A stretch of DNA of 34,385 nt from Candidatus Geothermincola primus. GTDB lineage: Bacteria; Actinomycetota; Geothermincolia; Geothermincolales; Geothermincolaceae. Shown here in pieces: positions 1 to 8,079 of the stretch; the first letter of the stretch is position 1, and the number at the start of each line of letters is the position of its first letter. Below the pieces are notes generated by a model, which worked only from the letters and a program-made list of their open reading frames with translations, made no database searches and was not told the origin of the DNA. Position numbers and translations under genes: made by a program. The stretch spans positions 1-34,385 of the forward strand of contig JACVIX010000021.1 in the NCBI GenBank assembly GCA_015711725.1, written 5' to 3'.

Positions 1-2
1 TG

Positions 3-398
3 GCTGTCGATCCGCTGAAAGAGGACCTCTGGGCGACGGGGATGAAGTTCACCGGGAATCGCGGTTTCGACTGCGTGATCGAAGCCTCGGGTTCAACGGA
101 TTCCGCCAAAGCCGCTTTGGACTTGGTGGGCAAGGCGGGAACCATGGAATATTTTGCGGTCTACCCCATGAACTTTGAATTGCCGCTAAAACCTTTTGAC
201 CTCTACGCAAGGGAGATAACCATTCACGGGGTTTTCATGTCCCCTTACCTCTTCCCCCGTGCGATAGCCATACTTCCCCGGCTGAAGTTGCGTCCCCTAG
301 TCTCCAAGATCTACCCCCTCTCGCAAGCGGTAGAGGCCTTCCAGGAGCAGCTTAAACAGCAGAACATTAAGATACTTCTAAAGTGCCAGGAGGAGTGA
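3..398 (+). CDS. Zinc-dependent (MDR family) alcohol/polyol dehydrogenase, C-terminal part, truncated by window start
   Basis: Open frame continues to the window edge (AVDPLKEDLWATGMKF...). 'GFDCVIEASGSTDSAKAALDLVGKAGTMEYFAVYP' is a typical MDR Rossmann segment and 'PLSQAVEAFQ' a typical MDR C-terminus. Confidence 0.8.
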   Translation, partial: AVDPLKEDLWATGMKFTGNRGFDCVIEASGSTDSAKAALDLVGKAGTMEYFAVYPMNFELPLKPFDLYAREITIHGVFMSPYLFPRAIAILPRLKLRPLVSKIYPLSQAVEAFQEQLKQQNIKILLKCQEE

Positions 399-404
399 TC
401 GCCT

Positions 405-1244
405 ATGCACCGGAGCATAGAGGAACTCCAGGAAAAGGCGGTGGAGATCCGCAAAAAGATATTGGAGATCAGCGCCATAGCCGGGGGAGGGCATCTGGGT
501 GGTTCCCTTTCCATGGTGGAGATACTGGTAGCTCTCTACTATCACGCCATGAGGTATAACCCAAAGGAACCGCGATGGCCCCAACGAGACCGATTCGTTT
601 TATCCAAAGGCCATGGCATCTTAGGGCTCTGTCCCATCCTTGCGGATCTAGGATTCTACCCAGAGGAGCTTTGGCAAGACTACGGCCGTCTGGACAGCGC
701 TTTCGGCATGCACCCCAACATGGACAAGATTCCGGGTATCGATATGTCCACCGGATCATTAGGCCATGGCCTTTCCGTGGGAGTGGGAATGGCCCTCGCT
801 GGACGTCTTGACCAGGCCGATTGGCGAGTTTTCGTCCTTCTCGGAGACGGCGAACTTGACGAGGGCAGCAACTGGGAGGCGGCAATGTCGGCAAGCCATT
901 TCCAGTTGGGTAACCTGGTGGCCATCATCGATCGCAACGGTCTACAGGTGGACGGAAGCACCGAGGAGGTGATGGCTCTGGAACCTCTGGCTGAGAAATG
1001 GCGAGCTTTCGGATGGCGGGTAATCGAGCTGGATGGTCACGACCTCCATCAACTGGTGGAGGCTCTAGACAGCCTCCCTCCGGCCAATTCCACTCAACCC
1101 ACCTGCATCATTGCCAAGACGGTGAAGGGTAAGGGCGTCTCCTTCATGGAGGGCAAGGGAGAATGGCATTACGGTGGGCTGGATGAAGAGCATACCAAGC
1201 AAGCTCTAGAGGAGTTGGAAAGATCACATCCAGGGAGGAGGTGA
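405..1244 (+). CDS. Transketolase, N-terminal subunit
   Basis: 279 aa; 'SKGHGILGLCPILADLGF', 'GSLGHGLSVGVGMALAGRLD', ThDP motif 'GDGELDEGSNWEAAMSASHFQLGNLVAIIDRNGLQ'. Confidence 0.93.
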   Translation: MHRSIEELQEKAVEIRKKILEISAIAGGGHLGGSLSMVEILVALYYHAMRYNPKEPRWPQRDRFVLSKGHGILGLCPILADLGFYPEELWQDYGRLDSAFGMHPNMDKIPGIDMSTGSLGHGLSVGVGMALAGRLDQADWRVFVLLGDGELDEGSNWEAAMSASHFQLGNLVAIIDRNGLQVDGSTEEVMALEPLAEKWRAFGWRVIELDGHDLHQLVEALDSLPPANSTQPTCIIAKTVKGKGVSFMEGKGEWHYGGLDEEHTKQALEELERSHPGRR

Positions 1245-2212
1245 GTGGGATGCCCCAAGGATTTTTCTTCAATGTTCTGGATGTTGATAAATTCGCCACC
1301 CGGGATGTGTATGGTAAGGTACTGGCCGAGCTGGCGGAGAGCAACCGAGATATCGTGGTGCTCACCGCCGACATGAGGCTGAGCAACAAGACCAACGATT
1401 TCGCCAAGGTCCACCCCGACCGTTATTTCGACTTTGGCATCGCCGAGCAGAACATGATAGCCGCGGCAGCGGGAATGGCCACCTGCGGAAAGATTCCTTT
1501 CGTATCCACCTATGCCGCTTTCGCTTCCCTCAGGTGCGCGGAACAGATTCACACCGATATCGCCTATCCCAACTTGAACGTGCGCATCCTCTCCACACAT
1601 GCGGGCCTTTCCCTGGGGGACGGAGGACCTACTCACCACGCCATCGAGGACATCGCCATCATGAGAAGCATGGCCAACATGACCGTGGTGGTTCCCGCGG
1701 ACGCCAAATCATGCGCCAAGGCCATAGAGGAATCCGTATCTTATCAAGGTCCCATCTATTTCAGGTTGGGAATGGGCGCGGAACCTTTAGTTTACAAGGG
1801 CGATTTCGATTACAACATTGGCAAAGCCAACATAGTGAGGGAAGGGAGCGACCTGACGGTAATCGCCTGCGGGATATGCGTGATGGCTGCGGAAAAGGCT
1901 GCTCGCAAACTGGAAAAGGAAGATATCAGCGTGAAGGTTATCGACATGCATACCATCAAGCCCTTGGACACGGAGACAATCATCCAAGCCGCCAAGGAAA
2001 CGGGAAAGATAATCACCGCAGAGGTTCATAACATCATCGGGGGTCTGGGGGGCGCGGTGGCCGAGACCTTGGCGGAACACGGTTTAGGGATCAAGTTCAA
2101 ACGTCTGGGCATACCTGACGTCTATTCAGCGATTGGGCCCCCGGATGACCTTTACGCGCGTTATGGCATCGACTCCGATGGAATTTACAATGCGTCAAAA
2201 AAGATGCTTTAA
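1241..2212 (+). CDS. Transketolase, C-terminal subunit
   Basis: 323 aa, start overlaps the stop of the N subunit by 4 nt; 'VLTADMRLSNKTNDFAKVHPDRYFDFGIAEQNMIAAAAGMA' and transketolase C domain. Confidence 0.93.
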   Translation: MSGMPQGFFFNVLDVDKFATRDVYGKVLAELAESNRDIVVLTADMRLSNKTNDFAKVHPDRYFDFGIAEQNMIAAAAGMATCGKIPFVSTYAAFASLRCAEQIHTDIAYPNLNVRILSTHAGLSLGDGGPTHHAIEDIAIMRSMANMTVVVPADAKSCAKAIEESVSYQGPIYFRLGMGAEPLVYKGDFDYNIGKANIVREGSDLTVIACGICVMAAEKAARKLEKEDISVKVIDMHTIKPLDTETIIQAAKETGKIITAEVHNIIGGLGGAVAETLAEHGLGIKFKRLGIPDVYSAIGPPDDLYARYGIDSDGIYNASKKML

Positions 2213-2235
2213 TCTGGGAAAAGGAGGTAGGGAAG

Positions 2236-2559
2236 GTGTCGGAACTGGAAGAAATCCTCAACAGATTGTTGGAGACGGCCAACAACGATCCGGAGAGAAA
2301 GGACCGATTGGAGCTGTGTATGGGTCAGACTATACAATTGAAGGTCACCGACGGTGAAGATCTGGTAATCGTTGCCGATCAGGGCAAGCTCTCTTTACAG
2401 AAAGGCGAGATTCCCGATCCCACCGCCACGGTGATGGGCGAGGAACAGTACTTCATAGACCTTTTTAACCAGGAGCTCGATCCCATGGGCGCCATCATGA
2501 GCGGCAAGCTAGTTTTAAAGGGAGATGTCACCCCCTTCATGGACTTAGAACTCTTCTAG
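2236..2559 (+). CDS. SCP2 sterol-binding-domain-like protein
   Basis: GTG start with AAAGGAGG upstream; 'DPTATVMGEEQYFIDLFNQELDPMGAIMSGKLVLKGDVTPFMDLELF' resembles the SCP2 fold C-terminus. Confidence 0.7.
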   Translation: MSELEEILNRLLETANNDPERKDRLELCMGQTIQLKVTDGEDLVIVADQGKLSLQKGEIPDPTATVMGEEQYFIDLFNQELDPMGAIMSGKLVLKGDVTPFMDLELF

Positions 2560-2925
2560 GTTAACGGGCTCAGTCTACGATTTAGAAGAGATGCGCTAAT
2601 TTGTTTCATCGCCGGGCAACAGTGCGGCGTAGAAGCTGAAAATGGGTAATTTATGCTTATCTTTTTCTCTATCGCCGACGGTCACTCGGAACCACAGCCA
2701 TTAAGCTTAGCACGTGACAAAGAACATCTGTGTCCGCTGAATAATCCGGAATGATTCAACCTAACCTGAATTTTCTCCATGCGACGCGATTCCTCCCAGC
2801 CAACCTCTAAAGGGCTTACAAGAACATTCCCTTTATCACGACTATAACGAAACTACGTTTTCAAAAAATAGAATAAGCATAGTAATGAGATTGGTCTTCA
2901 ATTCGGAGAGAGGCGAGAGCCAATC

Positions 2926-4284
2926 TCAGTTTTCCGTCGACAGCTTGTCAAATTTATTCTCCACCCAATTGCAGTAGTACCTGCGGTACATCTCTACCCA
3001 CCTGGCCATGACCAAAGGATCTTTTCTCAAGGATTGAGCGATGGAGCAGCTCAAGGGTTTGCCCACATACCTATATCTGAAAGCGCCGATCCCCCAGTGA
3101 TCGTTTATCCTGGAGCGAAACTCCCTTTCGCTTCTGCTCGCGAGCACGTTCCGTAGATCCCATCTGCGCCTGTCGGCGGTAATATAAGTGATATAAGGAT
3201 GTTCCTTGACCCTCGACTCGTACCTCCAGAGGAAATTCCTGCTGGTATCCCCCGCTCGAACAGCCTCGATAGCCACATCGGCGGCGATATCCGCGGAGAA
3301 CCAGGCGTTGGGAACCCCATCCCCGAAGGCGGAGGCCTCTAATCCCGCCGCGTCACCGATGATCAACATTCCGTCACCATATATGGGCATCTTCCTCATA
3401 TCGGGCAGCAGTCCCGCATAGATGGGGCAGACGTCCCACATCACCGCCCTCAGTTTGACCTTGGGAGCGATATCATTTTTCCAGCGCTCCACCTTGGAGG
3501 TAAAATTCTCAAAGTACTCGGGGAGCAATCTAGCCAAATCAGGAACTTTTCCCTCGGTAACGAGAAACTGTCCCAACCCTGGATGGATGCTCTCTCGATA
3601 AGTAAAGATATAGAAGGTGGAGCCATACCCCAAGGGAGCCCCAATGCGCTCCTCGGGCATGCCATGGAAAAATTCCATGCTGAGGTCAAAGACGCTATCC
3701 ACGTCCTCTTTGGCCATCTGGAAGTCCCAGAGCATGTACAGCTCCATAGCCTCAGGCACATACTTCTTTCTGATTCCCGCCTTGATGGAGAGGTTATTCT
3801 GGGTCCCCCCCGCGTCGATTAATATCTTGCACCTTAACTCCTCGCCCCGGTCGGTAATGATGCCCTTGACCGCTCCTTTTTCCATGATCAAGTCAATGGC
3901 GGCGGTAGAGGTGCGTAGCTCCGAACCGGCTTCCACCGCCCGATCCGCCAGCCAGGTGCAGAAAGGTTTACAGTAAGCGGCGTAACCTAAAGCGAAGGGA
4001 CTGGGTAGTCTCAGGGAGCTGTTGGTATGGTAGATTTTACCATTCCTCACGAAGCGGTTGACCACTTTGCAGATGGGTCGCTCCACGGGGGGGTTGCCAT
4101 TCATGATAAAATCCGGGCCGAAGAGGAAACCGTAAAAGGGGATGACCAGACCGGAGACTACTTTCTCGCCAGGAACCTGGGCGCGTTCCACTATGAGCGT
4201 CCGCAAACCCGCTTCCGCGCACTTCTTGGCAGCCACCGGACCACCGAAGCCGGCTCCCACCACTATCACGTCATAATCTTCCAT
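2926..4284 (-). CDS. FAD-dependent oxidoreductase, FixC / geranylgeranyl-reductase-like (ETF-quinone oxidoreductase related)
   Basis: Internal Met chosen as start (MEDYDVIVVGAGFGGPVAAKKCAEAG, FAD GxGxxG); 'LIIGDAAGLEASAFGDGVPNAWFSADIAADVAIEA' second FAD motif. The longer 4362 start would overlap the ferredoxin gene. Confidence 0.85.
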   Translation of the reverse strand: MEDYDVIVVGAGFGGPVAAKKCAEAGLRTLIVERAQVPGEKVVSGLVIPFYGFLFGPDFIMNGNPPVERPICKVVNRFVRNGKIYHTNSSLRLPSPFALGYAAYCKPFCTWLADRAVEAGSELRTSTAAIDLIMEKGAVKGIITDRGEELRCKILIDAGGTQNNLSIKAGIRKKYVPEAMELYMLWDFQMAKEDVDSVFDLSMEFFHGMPEERIGAPLGYGSTFYIFTYRESIHPGLGQFLVTEGKVPDLARLLPEYFENFTSKVERWKNDIAPKVKLRAVMWDVCPIYAGLLPDMRKMPIYGDGMLIIGDAAGLEASAFGDGVPNAWFSADIAADVAIEAVRAGDTSRNFLWRYESRVKEHPYITYITADRRRWDLRNVLASRSEREFRSRINDHWGIGAFRYRYVGKPLSCSIAQSLRKDPLVMARWVEMYRRYYCNWVENKFDKLSTEN

Positions 4285-4288
4285 GGGA

Positions 4289-4558
4289 TCAACCCCAATC
4301 GCTTCTATACCCCGTGCCGCCTTTGGGCCAGGAGAAATCGATGGCTCCCTTTTCGCAGACATACCAGCAGGCAGCGCACTCCATACACTTCTCCAGACTC
4401 TTTATCCGAGCCTTCTTCTTCTCGATCTCGTAACATCCAGCCAGGCATACCTTCATGCAACAGGCGCAGCCGTCGCATTTCTTGTCATCCACCTTGATGA
4501 AATCGCCAGTTCCCTCCACCCATTCAACCCCGGGGAACTCCTCAAAGGTTCTGGTCAT
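4289..4558 (-). CDS. 2x[4Fe-4S] ferredoxin, FixX-like
   Basis: ATG at 4558 preceded by GAGGAGG; two CxxCxxCxxxC motifs: CDGCACCMKVC and CMECAACWYVC. Confidence 0.85.
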   Translation of the reverse strand: MTRTFEEFPGVEWVEGTGDFIKVDDKKCDGCACCMKVCLAGCYEIEKKKARIKSLEKCMECAACWYVCEKGAIDFSWPKGGTGYRSDWG

Positions 4559-6257
4559 AACAACCTCCTCTCCTCGAAGGGGAAGCGAATATCGCAGGAT
4601 CGGCCTCTTCAATGAAACGGTTTATCCATGATGTCGCCGGCTCCATTTTATCCTCCAGGCTCAGCAGAAATTTCCAGAATGGCTCCAATACTGGCATGAG
4701 CATCTTTACCAGATTGTTTCCGTATCGAGATGCCGGCTTGAAAAACCGTGCGGCTATCTTGATCAAAGGAGAGAAAAGCCTGAGCAATCCCTCCATAAAA
4801 TCGAGCGCGACCCGGAAGAGAACCGCGGCCATCATGGGCTTCCTTGAATAGATATCCTTGTGTTCATACTTGCAACCGCTGTAATCGTAACGTTGGTGAA
4901 TCCAGTTGTAATAATAGCGAAAGTACATGCGCAACCAAGCCACGATAATCGTGGGGTCTTTCTCTATGCTCTCGAGGATAGCTTGTAGCAAGGGGGAGGT
5001 CACATGGGTAAAGCCCCCCAGACCCCAGCCTTCGTGGATGAATTTTTTAAGCAGCCTCTCATCATGTTTCTCCTGGGCAAATCTCAGATTGTAACGGTTT
5101 GTGCCTGAGATCGCCCATTGGATGATGGGATGAGCTTTTATGCGTTCATCGTATCTCTTCAGAAAGGAGGCACTGGTATCCCCTGACCGGATGGCTTCGA
5201 TGGCCACATCGGCGGCGATATCCGCGGAGAACCAGGCGGTAGGAACCCCATCGCATAATTCGGTGTTCTCCAGCCCGGCAGCGTCACCGATTAAAATCAT
5301 GCCGTCGGTGTAATTGGGCATGCCGCGCAGCTCGAGGTCCAAACCCACGAAGATCTCGAACCCTTCCCACATGCGCGCTCTCAACCTTGCCCGTGGGGCG
5401 ATCTCCTCCACCCACCATGGAAGCTGGGAGGTAATATTTCGGTGATATACCTCGAATAATTCCTTCAGGTCAGGAACCTCCCCCTTATCCATACGCAGGC
5501 ACTGGTCTTGGCACATGTGCACGCTCTCCCGGTAGGGCCAGACCATCAGTCCGTTTCCATGTCCCAGAGGCGGTGCCAGCATCTGTTCGTCCCAGCCCCA
5601 GCAAAACCGCAGGGTGAACCCGAAGATGCGGTCCACCTCCTCCTTGCTCATCTGGTAATCATAGACATCTGCCAGTGAGATCACCTCAGGCGGATACCTC
5701 TTCCTCACTCCCGCCTTTACCGCCACCAGCCCTTGGGAACCTTCAGCGTCGATTACCAGTTTGCAACGAATCTCCTCACCGCTGTCCAGGACCACACCGC
5801 AGACCTTACCATTTTCGCGCATCACTCCCGTCACCGTGCAAGAGGTACGCAATTCCGCCCCCGCTTGCATAGCTTTTTCCGCCTCCCACTGGCAGAAGGG
5901 TTTGCAGTACGCATTGTAGCCCAGGGCGAACACCGGAGAGAGTGGTCTGGGGATGCGCAGGCTGTCGTCTATGTCGATATCCCCTTTTTCGATATCCTTT
6001 ATTATGTAATTGATGATGCCATCCACCGGCCTCTCTATGGGTGGGTCGCCGTCCCGAATGAAATCCGGCCCGAAGAGAAATCCATAAAAAGGTATGGTGA
6101 GGCCGGATATCACTTTTTCCCCTACGCTCCCCGACCTTTCAAGCATGAGCGTGCGCAGGCCCGCCCGCGCGCACTTTCTTGCCGCAACTGGACCCCCAAA
6201 ACCGGCACCTATAACGATGACGTCGTATTCGTCCCTTATGTTTATCGTATCAACCAT
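4542..6257 (-). CDS. FAD-dependent oxidoreductase, FixC-like paralog with hydrophobic/amphipathic C-terminal extension
   Basis: 'DEYDVIVIGAGFGGPVAARKCARAG', 'ILIGDAAGLENTELCDGVPTAWFSADIAADVAIEAIRSGDTS'; paralogous to the 2926-4284 product; C-terminus 'AAVLFRVALDFMEGLLRLFSPLIKIAARFF...'. Confidence 0.85.
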   Translation of the reverse strand: MVDTINIRDEYDVIVIGAGFGGPVAARKCARAGLRTLMLERSGSVGEKVISGLTIPFYGFLFGPDFIRDGDPPIERPVDGIINYIIKDIEKGDIDIDDSLRIPRPLSPVFALGYNAYCKPFCQWEAEKAMQAGAELRTSCTVTGVMRENGKVCGVVLDSGEEIRCKLVIDAEGSQGLVAVKAGVRKRYPPEVISLADVYDYQMSKEEVDRIFGFTLRFCWGWDEQMLAPPLGHGNGLMVWPYRESVHMCQDQCLRMDKGEVPDLKELFEVYHRNITSQLPWWVEEIAPRARLRARMWEGFEIFVGLDLELRGMPNYTDGMILIGDAAGLENTELCDGVPTAWFSADIAADVAIEAIRSGDTSASFLKRYDERIKAHPIIQWAISGTNRYNLRFAQEKHDERLLKKFIHEGWGLGGFTHVTSPLLQAILESIEKDPTIIVAWLRMYFRYYYNWIHQRYDYSGCKYEHKDIYSRKPMMAAVLFRVALDFMEGLLRLFSPLIKIAARFFKPASRYGNNLVKMLMPVLEPFWKFLLSLEDKMEPATSWINRFIEEADPAIFASPSRRGGCYDQNL

Positions 6258-6863
6258 CACTCGTTCTCCCTCTTAACTAAAGGCTTCTGTAAACATTTAA
6301 ATATTTACATTATGTTATGATATTTAGATAACCACTCCACGGTTTTTTTCCTCTTCCAGCTTATGCGCCAAAACCACACCCTTTTGACGAAGAACATGCC
6401 TCTCCTGGGAAGCCTCGTCCATGAATTTGCCCGACTGATCTATGGGAAGCGAAATCCCGAAAGAGTGAAGGTATGAAGTTCAAGGTTCAAAGGAAAATGT
6501 CCGTAGATATTCCTTCGCAATTTTTCCCCCTAAAAAGCCGCGGAATAAAGGTTTAGGCTTCCGTCGGAAAAGATTACGCTTTATGTTATCCAGATAAACT
6601 GTCTTAACTGTCTAGTTGTTCCCGGCTTAACTATCTCTAGTTATTCCTGGAATTCTGGGTATATTCATCCCCACATCCAGTTGTTTTTGATTGATCTATC
6701 TATGAATTCTCCCAATCTCAGGCCCGAGGCTTAACTTCGAATCAAAAAGGTGCGCCAGTTTAAAGAGTTATTCAATCGGGCTCAGCTTCCATGCTAACTT
6801 TCTTTACGTCGAAGGGCCCGCCTTCTCGCCACCCTAAAAAGAGTCTGTCTCCGCAATTGGTTT

Positions 6864-7115
6864 TTATTCACTCTCCCGCCAGCGCTTCAGCCGGGAAAGA
6901 GTGTCCTCGGCTCTCTTCATAGCTTCATCGCTGGTTATATTGAAAGTCTCCTCATACTTGAGAGCCAGCTGCCTCTTCATCTCCTCGCGATTTTTGATAG
7001 TGAACTCTCCCTTAACCATGCAATATTTACAGAACTCCTGGGTCACGTCGCAATCGGCATGGTCTTCCTCGCATTCCATGGGCATCCCGCAGGACTGGCA
7101 TTCCATCACTTCCAT
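6864..7115 (-). CDS. Small zinc-ribbon-domain protein
   Basis: 'MECQSCGMPMECEEDHADCDVTQEFCKYCMVKGEFT': paired Cys motifs as in the putative zinc-ribbon family seen in small bacterial proteins; RBS AAAGGAG upstream. Confidence 0.75.
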   Translation of the reverse strand: MEVMECQSCGMPMECEEDHADCDVTQEFCKYCMVKGEFTIKNREEMKRQLALKYEETFNITSDEAMKRAEDTLSRLKRWRESE

Positions 7116-7185
7116 GAGAGCTTTCTCCTTTCACCAAAATCTCAACATGCATAATACCCAGAAAAAGCCTACTTGAAACGCCACG

Positions 7186-7208
7186 CGTCCCTTATGACCA
7201 GAGGGACG
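7186..7208. promoter_or_regulatory. Perfect 7-bp hairpin (CGTCCCT-N9-AGGGACG)
   Basis: Direct inverted repeat in the intergenic region upstream of the zinc-ribbon gene. Confidence 0.5.
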
Positions 7209-7563
7209 TAGACACGGCACGCGCAATAGAAATAATATGCCAATCCATCTTTCTATATAGGCGTTATATTTATTCCATCTTTCAAAGCACATTTATATAG
7301 CAAATTTTTTCGCAAGACATAAAATATGATTCAGAGTCTCAAGTAGTGGTGCACGAAGGGAGCGCGACCAAAGGGGAGTTGGCCAGGTATTCCGCTTCAC
7401 CTACGGTTCCGCTCCACCCCTGGACTCGCGGCCTCATGGAAGCCCCTTGGAAATAGAGTGACCACCGTGCCATCCTTCTCTTGGAAATGACCATCTTCAA
7501 GAGAAAGGGGAAGCCGACGGTCATAAAAAATATAGACCTTTTGGACTGGTTGAGCAGCTCACA

Positions 7564-7833
7564 GTGGGCTTCCCTGAGGCTGCAGAGATGCTCGGGGAGG
7601 CTAAGGAAGGCGAGCATTTCGCCACCTCCCCCAAGGAACACTGGCGCCAGATCAGGAGCAACAATTCCCTTAAGAGGCTGAACCGCGAGATTAGGAGAAG
7701 GAGAGATGTGATGGGCATCTTCTCCAACAGGGAAGCGGTTGTAAGACTTGTCGATGCTGTCCTTGCGGAATAGAAAGACGAATGGCAGGCGGCAAGGCGC
7801 TACATGAGCCAGCATTTAATTGTTAAAGCCTAA
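7564..7833 (+). pseudogene. IS256-family (mutator-type) transposase, C-terminal remnant with an in-frame stop
   Basis: '[66 protein letters not shown]' matches the conserved IS256 C-terminal pattern; TAG falls where family members read through (…AE-Q-DEW…). Confidence 0.85.
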
Positions 7834-8079
7834 ATGACGGTTGTTGACGATGAGAACATCAAGATGGGAAGGGAGGTGACGTAGGATCTGCCGCAGTTAA
7901 CTAAAGTCGCTTTCAAGGAGTAATGTACGGTTGAGCTTATCACGCCACTTGACGGGACGTGGCCAGACTCCCCTTTAAAAAGAGCGCTTTAGAGCGTTTC
8001 ACCCATCCCGTATCTGTTGGCGAGCGGAAGCTAGTTCCAAGTTATCTAAATAAAGGATTTTTCATCTTCTCAGCTTTTC

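Noticed and set aside
469-2031. Antisense or overlapping ORFs in the track (e.g. 469-894 -, 1169-1639 -, 1534-2031 +)
   Set aside because: They lie across well-supported transketolase genes, with low-complexity translations and no recognisable motifs.
2926-6257. Canonical nitrogen-fixation FixABCX operon
   Set aside because: No FixA/FixB homologs or nif genes visible; two FixC-like genes instead of one.
6610-6660. Imperfect ~23-bp repeat (cttaactgtctagttgttcccgg / cttaactatctctagttattcctgg)
   Set aside because: Imperfect, unsupported by other copies or a structure.
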